Shown: positions 18,072 through 27,867, counted from the first letter of the stretch. The stretch is 64,000 bases of DNA from Flavobacterium sp. ACN2 (GCF_002303885.1 NZ_MRCM01000014.1:103503-167502); one strand, 5' to 3'. The notes: a model not told the origin generated them from the sequence alone. Numbers and translations: made by a program.

Positions 18072-19079
18072 ATGAAAACAATTACAAGTTTGATTTTATT
18101 AGCGATATTATTTGGGAGTTGTCAAAATGAAGATATTGTCCCAACACAAGAAGGAACAACAGCAGTTGTAAATGCAGAGGATTCAAAGGTTACCAATTTA
18201 ACAGCAAAAACAGTCAGCGGAAATGTGCCATCACATGATCCAAGTACGATTGTAAAAAGTGGTGTTAATTATTATGTTTTTACTACAGGAGATAATATTC
18301 CAGTTACCTATTCAACAAATCTAACAAGCTGGGCTTGGGGAACATCGGTGTTTTCATCAACGCCAAGTTGGATTACAGGATATGTTCCAGGGTTCGTTAA
18401 GACCTTTTGGGCGCCAGATGTTGCTTGGTTTAATAACAGATGGAATATGTACTATTCCTGTTCTACATTTGGTTCAGCCACTTCTGCAATCGGACTGGTT
18501 ACAACACCAGCCATTTCGCAAAGCGCGGGAACAACATGGACAGACAGAGGAGTTGTTGTTTCTTCTTCATCAGCATCAGATGTTAATGCAATCGATCCGT
18601 CAATTTTAGTAGATGGAAGCAATGTCTATATGGCTTACGGTTCATGGCATGCTGGTATTGGTGTAATTCAAATTAATCCTTCGACAGGAAAAACAACAGG
18701 AAGCAGAACCATTGTTGCTGGCGGAAACAGTGCATCTTGGGAGGCTCCTTGTTTAATTAAAGAAGGAAGCTATTATTACTTATTTGTAAACCGAGGAACT
18801 TGCTGTAATGGAGTTAACAGCACCTATTATATTGTAGTTGGGCGTTCTACAAGTCCGTTTGGGCCTTTTGTGGATAAAAACGGAGTATCTCTAAAAAGCG
18901 GCGGCGGAACAACCGTTCTGGCTTCACAAGGAAATTATATCGGTCCAGGGCATTTGTCAAGAATTACAGGAACGCAAAAGGGAGCGGTTCATTATTATGA
19001 CGGAGCCGACAGCGGAAATCCAAAACTCGAAATTGTATACTTTACTTGGTCATCAGGATGGCCGACACTTTCTTATTAA
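18072..19079 (+). CDS. GH43 arabinan endo-1,5-alpha-L-arabinosidase, lipoprotein
   Basis: 335 residues; lipobox FGSC, Cys17. The five-bladed GH43 fold is indicated by the three acidic residues: Asp56 in SHDPS (base), Asp175 in AIDPS (pKa modulator) and Glu224 in SWEAPC (acid). WAPD near 113 and GPGH (the calcium-site His of endo-arabinanases) are also seen. It should cut alpha-1,5-arabinan at the cell surface, producing oligomers for the SusC/D pair. A 127-bp gap after susD carries ACTG-rich repeats but no clear promoter. Confidence 0.9.
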   Translation: MKTITSLILLAILFGSCQNEDIVPTQEGTTAVVNAEDSKVTNLTAKTVSGNVPSHDPSTIVKSGVNYYVFTTGDNIPVTYSTNLTSWAWGTSVFSSTPSWITGYVPGFVKTFWAPDVAWFNNRWNMYYSCSTFGSATSAIGLVTTPAISQSAGTTWTDRGVVVSSSSASDVNAIDPSILVDGSNVYMAYGSWHAGIGVIQINPSTGKTTGSRTIVAGGNSASWEAPCLIKEGSYYYLFVNRGTCCNGVNSTYYIVVGRSTSPFGPFVDKNGVSLKSGGGTTVLASQGNYIGPGHLSRITGTQKGAVHYYDGADSGNPKLEIVYFTWSSGWPTLSY

Positions 19080-19133
19080 AAAATTAAAATTCAGAGGAAA
19101 GTTTTCGGGCTTTCCTCTACAATAAAAACCACT

Positions 19134-20672
19134 ATGAAAAAAGCACTTTTAATCACATTTCTTATTTCGTTTTGCAGTCAGCTGAATTTTGCGCAAACCA
19201 CAATCACCATTAAAAATACGGCCGATGCGCCAACAATTGACAAAAATATTTACGGTCATTTTGCAGAGCATTTAGGGCGTTGTATTTACGGAGGATTTTT
19301 TGTGGGAGATACTTCGAAAATTCCAAATACAAAAGGAGTAAGAAATGATATTATTGCGGCTTTAAAAGATTTAAAAATCCCAAATTTAAGATGGCCAGGA
19401 GGCTGTTTCGCTGATACTTACCATTGGAAAGATGGAATCGGGCCACAAGAACAAAGACCAAATATTGTAAACAAATGGTGGGGCGGAGTTACTGAAGATA
19501 ACAGTTTTGGAACACACGATTTCTTGAACATGTGTGAACTTCTTGGAGCAGAACCTTATTTATCTGGAAATGTAGGAAGCGGAACGGTTCAAGAATTAGC
19601 AGACTGGGTTCAGTATACGAACTTCAGCGGTAAAAGTCCGATGAGTGATTTACGTGCTAAAAATGGAAGAAAAGAACCTTGGAAAGTAAAGTATTGGGGA
19701 ATTGGAAATGAAGCTTGGGGATGTGGAGGAAATATGACGGCAGAATATTATGCAGGAGAATACCGTAAATATGCGACTTTCATGTCTGACTGGGAAAATA
19801 CGGGAGGAATCACAAGAATTGCTTCTGGATCAAACAGTGCAGATTACAATTGGACAGAAGTTTTAATGAAAGGAATTCCGCTAAATATGTTAGGCGGAGT
19901 TGGAGTTCATCATTATGCTGTAATTGACTGGGGTAAAAAAGGAGATGATAGAAATTTTACAGAAGAAGGCTATTTTAAAACGATGCAGTCGGCTCTAAAA
20001 ATGGAAGAATTAGTTACGAAACATTCTGCTATTATGGATAAGTACGATCCTGAGAAAAAAGTAGCCATGATTGTTGACGAATGGGGAGGCTGGTACGAAG
20101 TAGAAAAAGGAACAAATCCAGGATTTTTGTATCAGCAAAATACCATGCGTGATGCGGTTTTAGCTGGAGCAACTCTTAACATTTTCAATAACCATGCAGA
20201 TCGTGTTCGTATGGCAAACCTAGCACAATGTGTTAACGTTTTACAAGCTGTAATCCTTACAGACAAAGCTAAAATGATTGTAACGCCAACGTATCATGTA
20301 ATAAAAATGTACAGCGTGCATCAAGATGCGAAGCTATTGCCAGTAAATTTCGAATCACCATCATACACTTTTAATGGAGAAAAACTTCCTGCGGTTTCGG
20401 TTTCAGCATCAAAAGATAAAAATGGCGCAGTTCATATTTCATTAGTGAATGTGGATGCAAAAAACAAAAACAAAATCGAAATTGATATAAAAGATTTAGG
20501 TGTGAAAAACTTCACAGGAACGGTTATAACATCGGCTAAATTACAAGATTACAATTCATTTGAAAACCCAAGTAAAATTGTTCCAGCAGCTTTTAAAGGT
20601 TTCGAAAACAAAAAAGGAAAATTGGAAATTACTATTCCTCCTTTTTCAGTTGTGGTTTTAGAAGGAAAATAA
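19134..20672 (+). CDS. GH51 alpha-L-arabinofuranosidase
   Basis: 512 residues with a cleavable signal peptide (about 1-20, ending NFAQ). The (beta/alpha)8 GH51 catalytic pair is visible: acid/base Glu193 in GIGNEAWGCGG and nucleophile Glu316 in VDEWGGW, plus LRWPGGCFADTYHWKDGIGP. The C-terminus NSFENPSKI...IPPFSVVVLEGK is the small beta domain. It removes terminal arabinofuranose from side chains or oligomers, probably in the periplasm. The decayed fragment at 27693 ends with the same C-terminal pattern. Confidence 0.94.
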   Translation: MKKALLITFLISFCSQLNFAQTTITIKNTADAPTIDKNIYGHFAEHLGRCIYGGFFVGDTSKIPNTKGVRNDIIAALKDLKIPNLRWPGGCFADTYHWKDGIGPQEQRPNIVNKWWGGVTEDNSFGTHDFLNMCELLGAEPYLSGNVGSGTVQELADWVQYTNFSGKSPMSDLRAKNGRKEPWKVKYWGIGNEAWGCGGNMTAEYYAGEYRKYATFMSDWENTGGITRIASGSNSADYNWTEVLMKGIPLNMLGGVGVHHYAVIDWGKKGDDRNFTEEGYFKTMQSALKMEELVTKHSAIMDKYDPEKKVAMIVDEWGGWYEVEKGTNPGFLYQQNTMRDAVLAGATLNIFNNHADRVRMANLAQCVNVLQAVILTDKAKMIVTPTYHVIKMYSVHQDAKLLPVNFESPSYTFNGEKLPAVSVSASKDKNGAVHISLVNVDAKNKNKIEIDIKDLGVKNFTGTVITSAKLQDYNSFENPSKIVPAAFKGFENKKGKLEITIPPFSVVVLEGK

Positions 20673-20683
20673 AATAGAAGCAG

Positions 20684-22306
20684 ATGAAAAAGAAAAACTT
20701 CATTTTGAAAACCATTTCTCCCATCGGATTTTTTGTAGCCGCAATTCTAATGGCAAGCTGTTCCAAAGATGATCCAGCGGTAGAAACCCCAGATCCAGAT
20801 CCTGTGGTGACACCTCCAGTGGTAACGCCAACATTTGCAGGGCCAACTTATGCAGATAATTATACTGCATTTGCAAGTTGGAACACTAGATCACAATGGA
20901 ATCTGGCAAATGTACATGATCCGTCAGTCGAAAAATCGGGAGAATACTATTATATGTACCAAACCGATGCTTCGTACGGAAACGCACATGAGGGTAACGG
21001 ACATTTTTTTTACAGAAGATCAAAAGATTTAATCAATTGGGAATTTATGGGATCTTCAATGGCTCAGGCTCCAGCTTGGGTAAAAGATTCTTTAAATAAT
21101 AAAAGAGCCAGAATGAGTCCAGCTCTTCCTCCGATAGAAAATCCAAATTACGGATTTTGGGCACCGTGCGTTCGAAAAGTAGGTAATGTTTTCAGAATGT
21201 ATTACAGCATCGTCGTAACCAATCCCATTACTGGAACAGACACCAATACTTCTTGGACAGAACGTGCTTTTATTGGTTTGGCTGAAACAACAGATTTGGC
21301 TTCTAATAATTGGGTTGATAAAGGAATGGTAGTCTGCTCAGAACCTGACGGCGTAAAAAGTTATGTTAGAAATGGAGGAAACGATTGGGATGCTTATTTT
21401 AAATTCAATGCCATTGATCCGAGTTTTATTGAAACCCCAGAAGGTGAACAATATTTAATTTACGGTTCTTGGCATTCTGGAATTGCAGCTTTAAAACTAA
21501 ATCCGACAACAGGAAAACCAGATAAATTAAAAACAATCGACGATTACGGAGTTCGAATCGCGGGTCGTGGAAATGTAAATACAAATCGTTGGCAAGCACT
21601 TGAAGGACCAGAAATTATCTACAATCCAGACACGCAATATTATTATTTGTTTCTGGCTTATGACGAATTATCGGTTGCTTATAACACACGAGTTGCGCGT
21701 TCTAAAAACATTCTTGGTCCTTATGTAACCAACACTGGAATGAGTATTACAAACGGTGCAGAATGTTTTCCGTTGGTAACGCATCCCTATCAGTTTAAAA
21801 ATCATACAGGTTGGGTTGGATTTGCGCACTGCGCTGTTTTTCAAAATCCAGAAACAAAACAATGGTTTTATGCTTCGCAGGCACGTTTGCCAGAAGGAGT
21901 TTCGGGAATTGCGGTTTCAAATGCAGTCATGATGGGACATGTGCATGGAATTCAATGGACAGAAGACGGCTGGCCTGTAATAGAACCAGAACGTTATGCT
22001 GGAGTTCCAACAACGACTTTTGCAGAAGGAAATCTGGTTGGAACATGGGAACAAATTACGATGAATTATCAGTACAAAACCATGCAGAAAGCGGTTACGA
22101 TTTTTTTAACTGCCGACAAAAAAGTAAGTGGTGATATAACAGGCACTTGGTCTTACGATCCTGCAAAAAAAATTGCTACCATAAACGGAGTGAAATGCAA
22201 CGTAATTGATGCCTGGGATTGGGAATCGGCAACCAGAAAAGTGACTTTAAGTTACACCGGAATTAATAGTGCTGGAATAGCGGTTTGGGGTAAAAAAATA
22301 AACTAG
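20684..22306 (+). CDS. GH43 endo-arabinanase-like lipoprotein with C-terminal accessory domain
   Basis: 540 residues; lipobox MASC, Cys26, then a Pro/Asp-rich linker. GH43 residues: Asp79 in VHDPS, Asp245 in AIDPS, Glu307 in ALEGP. After about residue 450 a separate domain begins (GTWEQI...GDITGTWSYDPAKKIATING), resembling the C-terminal beta-domain of extracellular endo-arabinanases. Probably a surface enzyme acting on long or branched arabinan. It starts 11 bp after the GH51 stop, so the two are co-transcribed. Confidence 0.88.
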   Translation: MKKKNFILKTISPIGFFVAAILMASCSKDDPAVETPDPDPVVTPPVVTPTFAGPTYADNYTAFASWNTRSQWNLANVHDPSVEKSGEYYYMYQTDASYGNAHEGNGHFFYRRSKDLINWEFMGSSMAQAPAWVKDSLNNKRARMSPALPPIENPNYGFWAPCVRKVGNVFRMYYSIVVTNPITGTDTNTSWTERAFIGLAETTDLASNNWVDKGMVVCSEPDGVKSYVRNGGNDWDAYFKFNAIDPSFIETPEGEQYLIYGSWHSGIAALKLNPTTGKPDKLKTIDDYGVRIAGRGNVNTNRWQALEGPEIIYNPDTQYYYLFLAYDELSVAYNTRVARSKNILGPYVTNTGMSITNGAECFPLVTHPYQFKNHTGWVGFAHCAVFQNPETKQWFYASQARLPEGVSGIAVSNAVMMGHVHGIQWTEDGWPVIEPERYAGVPTTTFAEGNLVGTWEQITMNYQYKTMQKAVTIFLTADKKVSGDITGTWSYDPAKKIATINGVKCNVIDAWDWESATRKVTLSYTGINSAGIAVWGKKIN

Positions 22307-22325
22307 AAAATTCCAATTTTTAAAG

Positions 22326-22475
22326 AATAGCCACAGATTAAAGAATTAAAAAAATTAAAAAAATCTGCTCAATCTGCATAATCTGCGAGAGAAAATAAGT
22401 CACGACCCGAGCGATAGCGAATAGGCGAAGCAATTCGCAAATGTAATTCGAGAAAATTGGTACAATTCGTGGCAA
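22326..22475. repeat. Degenerate palindromic repeat cluster
   Basis: Fragments of several repeat words lie together: GCCACAGATTAAAGAATT, CTGCTCAATCTGCATAATCT, CCCGAGCGATAGCG and AATTCGTGGC. The ends carry the CCACAGATT and AATTCGTGG arms seen at 429-614. It separates two GH43 genes and holds no coding potential. Confidence 0.55.
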
Positions 22476-22488
22476 AAAATAACAACAA

Positions 22489-23433
22489 ATGAAAAACCTA
22501 TTTATAAACCTTTCTGTTTTGCTTTTATCAATTGTGGGAACAGCACAATCTGTAAAATTCAACAACCCCATTATTACAGATAAATATACAGGAGATCCTG
22601 CAGCATTGGTTTACCAAGACAAAGTGTATTTGTATGCAGGTCATGATGAAGCGCCAAACGATTTTAACTTTTATAAAATGAATGAATGGCTGGTGTATTC
22701 TTCTTCTGATATGAAAAAATGGGAATCTCACCCTGTGCCATTGAAAGTAACCGATTTTAAATGGGCAAAAAGTGACGCATGGGCTTCGCAGGTAATAGAA
22801 AGAAATGGAAAATTTTATTGGTACGTAACGGTTGAACATGGAACTGTTCCAGGAAAATCGATTGGAGTTGCGGTTGCAGATAATCCGCTTGGACCTTTTA
22901 AAGATGCATTGGGAAAAGCATTAATCACCAACGATATGACCAAGTTTAGTGATATAAGCTGGGACGATATCGATCCGACTGTTTTTATTGATACTGACGG
23001 ACAAGCGTATTTATTTTGGGGGAACACAGCCTGTCATTACGCCAAATTAAAAGAAAATATGACTGAAATAGACGGAGAAATTTATCACATAAAATTACCA
23101 AATTTCACTGAAGCACCATGGATTCATAAGCATAACGGCTGGTACTATTTGTCATACGCTTATGAGTTTCCTGAAAAAATTGCCTACGCCATGAGCAAAT
23201 CCATTACTGGACCTTGGGAGTTTAAAGGAATTCTGAATGAATTAGCAGGAAACAGTAACACCAATCATCAATCTATAATTGATTTTAAAGGACAATCGTA
23301 TTTCATTTATCATAACGGAGCATCAAAACCACATGGAGGAAGTTTTAGAAGATCTGTTTGTGTAGATAAATTATTTTATAACAAAGACGGAACAATGAAA
23401 CGTGTCGTAATGACATCTGAAGGAATACAGTAA
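22489..23433 (+). CDS. GH43 family glycosidase (arabinofuranosidase/xylosidase type)
   Basis: 314 residues with a signal peptide ending near IVGTAQS. GH43 residues: Asp36 in TGDPAAL, Asp162 in DDIDPTVF, Glu208 in FTEAPW. The segment VYLYAGHDEAPNDFNFYKMNEWLVYSS is the GH43 subgroup often called beta-xylosidase or alpha-L-arabinofuranosidase. In this locus, exo-cleavage of arabino-oligosaccharides in the periplasm is more likely than xylan activity, because no xylan genes are near. Subfamily not assigned. Confidence 0.87.
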   Translation: MKNLFINLSVLLLSIVGTAQSVKFNNPIITDKYTGDPAALVYQDKVYLYAGHDEAPNDFNFYKMNEWLVYSSSDMKKWESHPVPLKVTDFKWAKSDAWASQVIERNGKFYWYVTVEHGTVPGKSIGVAVADNPLGPFKDALGKALITNDMTKFSDISWDDIDPTVFIDTDGQAYLFWGNTACHYAKLKENMTEIDGEIYHIKLPNFTEAPWIHKHNGWYYLSYAYEFPEKIAYAMSKSITGPWEFKGILNELAGNSNTNHQSIIDFKGQSYFIYHNGASKPHGGSFRRSVCVDKLFYNKDGTMKRVVMTSEGIQ

Positions 23434-23563
23434 ATTTTAGTGTTCAGTGTTCAGTTTTTTTAGTGTTCAGTCTTGAGGTTTTTAGTGCTCCGTTACAGTT
23501 TGATTTATATTATCTAAAGCAGTTCTCATTTAGCCAAAACTTAAACTTACTTAAATCACTTAT

Positions 23564-24544
23564 ATGGTTTACAAAAACATAAAATATACAATTTCAATTT
23601 TTTTGATGCTGACAACTTCGGTGATTATGGCGCAGGAAATTGTCGTACACGATCCTGTTGTTATTAAGCAAAAAGACACTTATTATTTGTATTGTACAGG
23701 GAACGGAATCAGTGTTTTTAGCTCGAAAGATTTAAAAAAATGGAACAAAGAACCACAAGTTTTCAAAGAAAAACCAGTTTGGGCAGATGGCGTTGCGGCC
23801 GATTTTAAAAATCATATTTGGGCGCCAGATATTTCATTTCACAACAATACCTATTATCTGTATTATTCAGTTTCGGCTTTCGCCAAAAACACATCGGCGA
23901 TTGGCGTTGCGACTAATACAACTTTAGATCCAAAAGATAAAAATTACAAATGGGTTGATCACGGAATTGTCATTCAATCACAACCAAACAGAGATCTGTG
24001 GAACGCTATTGATCCGAATCTAATTTTTGATGAAAACAACACGCCTTGGCTTTCTTTCGGTTCTTTTTGGGAAGGATTGAAATTGGTAAAATTAAATCCC
24101 GATTTAAAATCGATTGCAGAACCTCAGGAATGGCATACGATTGCAAAACGCAAAAGATCTTTTGAATTAGCAGACTCAGATCCGGGAGATGGCGCGCTGG
24201 AAGCTCCTTTCATTTTTAAGAAAAACGGATACTATTATCAATTTCTTTCTTGGGATTTATGCTGTCGCGGAGAAAAAAGCACTTACAAAGTGGTTGTTGG
24301 AAGATCAAAAAATGTAGCAGGACCTTATTTGGATAAAGAAGGGAAACAACTCGATCAAGGTGGAGGAAGTTTAGTAGTTGAAGGGGATGAAAATTACTTT
24401 GGCGTAGGCCATAACAGTGCTTATACTTTTGACGGAAAAGATTATATGTTTTATCATGCTTATGAAAAAAAGTCCAATGGAACGCCAAGATTAGTGGTTA
24501 GAGAAATTAAATGGGATGCCGATTTCTGGCCTGTTTTAAAATAG
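23564..24544 (+). CDS. GH43 arabinan endo-1,5-alpha-L-arabinosidase
   Basis: 326 residues; signal peptide ending near VIMAQE. Catalytic residues Asp30 in VHDPV, Asp150 in NAIDPN, Glu213 in ALEAPF, and the calcium-type His in YFGVGHNSAY. It is compact, like AbnA-type endo-arabinanases, and lacks a lipobox, so it is probably periplasmic, in contrast to the surface lipoprotein at 18072. The stop lies 12 bp before the GH127 gene. Confidence 0.9.
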   Translation: MVYKNIKYTISIFLMLTTSVIMAQEIVVHDPVVIKQKDTYYLYCTGNGISVFSSKDLKKWNKEPQVFKEKPVWADGVAADFKNHIWAPDISFHNNTYYLYYSVSAFAKNTSAIGVATNTTLDPKDKNYKWVDHGIVIQSQPNRDLWNAIDPNLIFDENNTPWLSFGSFWEGLKLVKLNPDLKSIAEPQEWHTIAKRKRSFELADSDPGDGALEAPFIFKKNGYYYQFLSWDLCCRGEKSTYKVVVGRSKNVAGPYLDKEGKQLDQGGGSLVVEGDENYFGVGHNSAYTFDGKDYMFYHAYEKKSNGTPRLVVREIKWDADFWPVLK

Positions 24545-24556
24545 AATACAAATACA

Positions 24557-26536
24557 ATGAAGAAATATAACTTACCAATTTTAACGATTTTGATGTTATT
24601 ACTTGTTTTGGCTTCTTGTAAGGAAACCAAAAATAAAGTGGTGCAAAATAAAACATCGGCCTTAAAAGCAGGTTATGAAATCGAACCGGTTAACATTCAA
24701 AATGTAAAACTGACAGATTCTTTTTGGCTTCCAATTATCAAAAGAGTGCAGGAAGTAACAATCGAATATGCGATTAAGAAATGTGATGAAGAAGGTCGTT
24801 TTGAGAACTTTTTAATCGCTGGAAAACAGAAAACTGGAAAAGTGCGAGGCGATATGCCTTTTGATGATACCGATGTTTACAAAATCATAGAAGGAGCATC
24901 CAACACTTTAATCAGTGCTCCGAATCCGAAATTGGAAAGAGTTTTAGATTCGATGATTGCCATTGTAAAAATTGGTCAGGAACCAGACGGATATATTACC
25001 ACTTGGAGAACGATAAATCCCGCAAAACCACCAGCACCTTGGGTTCCTGTAATTGAAGGAAAACGTTGGGAATCTTTGCAGATTAGCCACGAATTGTATA
25101 ATCCAGGACATTTAATTGAAGCGGCAATCGTGCATTATGAAGCCACAGGAAAAACCAATTTTCTTGACATTGCGATAAAAGCTGCCGATATGCTGGTGCG
25201 AACTTTTGGAGATAATCCAGGACAGGTAAAAGGAGTTCCGGGGCATCAGATTGTAGAAACGGGCTTGATAAAATTATACCAGATTACAGGAAAAGAAGAT
25301 TATCTGAAATTGGCAAAATACTATTTGGACAATCGCGGAAATCCGAACAATCATAAATTATACGGAGAATATGCACAGGATCATATTCCTGTAATTCAGC
25401 AAAATGAAGCTGTGGGGCATGCGGTTCGTGCCGTTTATATGTACGCAGGAATGACCGATATTGTTGCCATGACCAAAGATAAAGCCTATGAAAATGCCGT
25501 AAATAATTTATGGGATAATATGGTCAATAAAAAAATGTACATCACAGGCGGAATCGGTTCAAGACACGACGGTGAAGCTTTTGGAGCCAATTATGAATTA
25601 CCAAATCTAACGGCTTACAACGAAACCTGTGCGGCAATTGGCGATGTATATTGGAATCATAGACTGCATAATTTATACGGGAAATCACAATATTTTGATG
25701 TCATAGAAAGAACGATGTATAATGGATTAATTTCGGGTATTTCGCTTGACGGAAAACAATTTTTCTATCCAAATGCCTTAGAAGCCGATGGTGTTTACAA
25801 ATCAAACAGAGGCTCTTGCACGCGTCAGGCTTGGTTTGACTGCTCTTGCTGTCCAACTAATTTAATTCGTTTTATTCCGTCAATTCCAGGATTGATTTAT
25901 TCGAAAACAAAGAACGATTTGTATGTGAATTTATATGCTTCAAACGATGCTTCTTTCACCTTAGGAAAAACCGATTTACAGATTTCGCAACAGACTTCTT
26001 ATCCTTGGAACGGAAAAGTTAGAATCTCGGTTAATCCTAAAAAAGAAAGCCAATTCACGATTAAACTTAGAGTTCCAGGCTGGGCAAGAAATGAAGTTTT
26101 GCCAGGAGATTTGTATACGTATAAGAAGGCTTCAACTCAAAAACCAACCATTACTGTAAACGGAGAAATAGTAGCAATTCAGCCTGAAAATGGCTATTTC
26201 AATGTGACTAGAAGCTGGAAAAAAGGAGACAAAATAGCGCTTAATTTCCCGATGGAAGTTCAAGAAGTAGAGACTAATTCTAAAGTTGAAACAAACAAAA
26301 ACAAAGTGTCTTTAGAATATGGTCCGATAGTATATGCTGTTGAAGAAATCGACAATAAAAACAACTTTGATAAAATCGACATTTCTTCTTCAGATACTTT
26401 CAAAGTGAGAAAAGAAGCCAATTTATTGCAAGGTGTAAATGTCATCGAAAATTCAAAATTCAAAGCCATTCCATATTATTCTTGGTCAAATCGTGGAGTT
26501 GGGAAAATGAAAGTGTGGATTGATTTTAAAGACTGA
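24557..26536 (+). CDS. GH127 beta-L-arabinofuranosidase-like lipoprotein
   Basis: 659 residues; lipobox LASC, Cys21. The unusual GH127 zinc-thiolate site is complete: Glu356 and Cys358 in YNETCAAIG, and Cys429, Cys431 and Cys432 in FDCSCCPTN, matching the HypBA1 arrangement in which the middle Cys of the last cluster is the nucleophile. The (alpha/alpha)6 barrel and C-terminal beta domains fit the length. It would cleave beta-L-arabinofuranosides, a linkage of extensin-type glycoproteins and some pectic side chains. Co-transcribed with the flanking GH43 genes. Confidence 0.9.
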   Translation: MKKYNLPILTILMLLLVLASCKETKNKVVQNKTSALKAGYEIEPVNIQNVKLTDSFWLPIIKRVQEVTIEYAIKKCDEEGRFENFLIAGKQKTGKVRGDMPFDDTDVYKIIEGASNTLISAPNPKLERVLDSMIAIVKIGQEPDGYITTWRTINPAKPPAPWVPVIEGKRWESLQISHELYNPGHLIEAAIVHYEATGKTNFLDIAIKAADMLVRTFGDNPGQVKGVPGHQIVETGLIKLYQITGKEDYLKLAKYYLDNRGNPNNHKLYGEYAQDHIPVIQQNEAVGHAVRAVYMYAGMTDIVAMTKDKAYENAVNNLWDNMVNKKMYITGGIGSRHDGEAFGANYELPNLTAYNETCAAIGDVYWNHRLHNLYGKSQYFDVIERTMYNGLISGISLDGKQFFYPNALEADGVYKSNRGSCTRQAWFDCSCCPTNLIRFIPSIPGLIYSKTKNDLYVNLYASNDASFTLGKTDLQISQQTSYPWNGKVRISVNPKKESQFTIKLRVPGWARNEVLPGDLYTYKKASTQKPTITVNGEIVAIQPENGYFNVTRSWKKGDKIALNFPMEVQEVETNSKVETNKNKVSLEYGPIVYAVEEIDNKNNFDKIDISSSDTFKVRKEANLLQGVNVIENSKFKAIPYYSWSNRGVGKMKVWIDFKD

Positions 26537-26577
26537 ATTCCTCACAAATAAATTAAATGCAAACAAACCAGTATAAC

Positions 26578-27690
26578 ATGCAAACAAACCTATTAAAAAA
26601 TTGGGCACTTTCAGCAATTGTTTTTGTAAGTGTTTCTTCCTGTACAGATAAAAAAGCAGAAAAAGAACTGTCTAAAGAAGTGACTACTACAAAAACAACT
26701 TTAACTAATAAACCTATAGTCTTGCAAAGAGCAGATCCTTTTATTTACAAGCATACAGATGGGTACTACTATTTTACAGGATCGGTACCAACCTACGACG
26801 CTATAGAGTTAAGACGTGCAAAATCTATTGCTGAGCTTCAAAATGCTGAAACCTTTAGAGTATGGGAAAAACATAAAAGCGGACCAATGAGTCGTCATGT
26901 GTGGGCTCCTGAAATTCATTATTTAGATGGAAAATGGTACGTGTATTTTGCAGCAAGTGAAGAAGAGGATATTTGGAAATTAAGACCGTATGTTTTGCAA
27001 TGTACAGGTCAGGATCCTTTACGTGACAAGTGGATTGAACTTGGGCAAATGCAGGCAGCTGATGCAGATCCGAAAAGCTTTACCGATTTTTCTCTGGACG
27101 GAACTGTATTTGAGCATAAAAATAAACGCTATTTCTGTTGGGCAGAAAAAACAGGCGGACAGTTCGCTGCTTCCAATTTGTATTTAGCCGAAATGGAATC
27201 GCCAGTAAAACTAAAAACAGTTCAATTCATGCTAACAACTCCGGATTATGATTGGGAACGCGTTGGTTTTTGGGTAAATGAAGGTCCGGCAGTTATTAAA
27301 AACAAAGGAAAAATTTACATTACTTTTTCGGCAAGTGCTACTGGTTCTTGTTACAGTATGGGAATGATGGAAGCAGATGAAAACGCTGATTTACTAGATA
27401 GAAATTCTTGGAAAAAATCCAGATATCCAGTATTAAAAACCAATGAAGCAAAGAAAATTTATGGACCAGGGCATAACTCATTCACGGTGGATGAAAACGG
27501 AGAACCATTAGTAATTTATCATGCGAGGGATTACGAAAAAGCTGTTGGTGATCCAAAAGTAGTTCCTGCAACAGATAAAAGACCGTTGAAAGAAATTATT
27601 GCAGATCCGTTATATGATCCTAATCGTCATGCGAGAATGATGAAATTAAAATTTGATGAAAGTGGTAGACCAACATTCGAATTTAACTAA
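26578..27690 (+). CDS. GH43 exo-arabinofuranosidase-like lipoprotein
   Basis: About 370 residues; lipobox SSC, Cys22 counted from ATG 26578. Two in-frame ATGs, at 26557 and 26578, each begin the same 13-base string (ATGCAAACAAACC), so the start is ambiguous; the second gives a standard signal peptide. GH43 residues: Asp53 in RADPF, Asp in SLDGTVF and Glu in NEGPAVI. The opening RADPFIYKHTDGYYYFTGS and IELRRA resemble exo-1,5-alpha-L-arabinofuranosidases. It would trim arabinan oligomers to arabinose. Confidence 0.86.
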   Translation: MQTNLLKNWALSAIVFVSVSSCTDKKAEKELSKEVTTTKTTLTNKPIVLQRADPFIYKHTDGYYYFTGSVPTYDAIELRRAKSIAELQNAETFRVWEKHKSGPMSRHVWAPEIHYLDGKWYVYFAASEEEDIWKLRPYVLQCTGQDPLRDKWIELGQMQAADADPKSFTDFSLDGTVFEHKNKRYFCWAEKTGGQFAASNLYLAEMESPVKLKTVQFMLTTPDYDWERVGFWVNEGPAVIKNKGKIYITFSASATGSCYSMGMMEADENADLLDRNSWKKSRYPVLKTNEAKKIYGPGHNSFTVDENGEPLVIYHARDYEKAVGDPKVVPATDKRPLKEIIADPLYDPNRHARMMKLKFDESGRPTFEFN

Positions 27691-27692
27691 AA

Positions 27693-27836
27693 ACTCCAAA
27701 TGGTAATGACGAAAATTCATTCACAGCACTAACCAAAATTAGTCCAAAAGAAAGTCAGTTTTAGATAAGTGGAAGTAAAGTTCAGTATGATTTTCCAGCT
27801 TATTCTTTGACTGTTTTGAAAATTAAGATGAAATAA
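27693..27836 (+). pseudogene. Decayed C-terminal remnant of a GH51 arabinofuranosidase
   Basis: Reading from 27693 gives TPNGNDENSFTALTKISPKE..., a TAG at 27762-27764, then ISGSKVQYDFPAYSLTVLKI and TAA at 27834. This matches the C-terminal beta-domain pattern of the GH51 at 19134 (NSFENPSKI, then IPPFSVVVLEGK). No start codon or catalytic part remains. It looks like the tail left by a deletion, with an internal stop acquired later. The rest of 27837-28005 is the araB promoter region. Confidence 0.7.
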
Positions 27837-27848
27837 TCGCAAGATTAT

Positions 27849-27867
27849 AAATGTAACATTGACATTT
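27849..27867. promoter_or_regulatory. Candidate AraR operator 6 (araB distal)
   Basis: AAATGT-AACATTG-ACATTT, a perfect 6-7-6 inverted repeat matching the shared pattern. Centred 89 bp upstream of operator 7. Confidence 0.55.
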
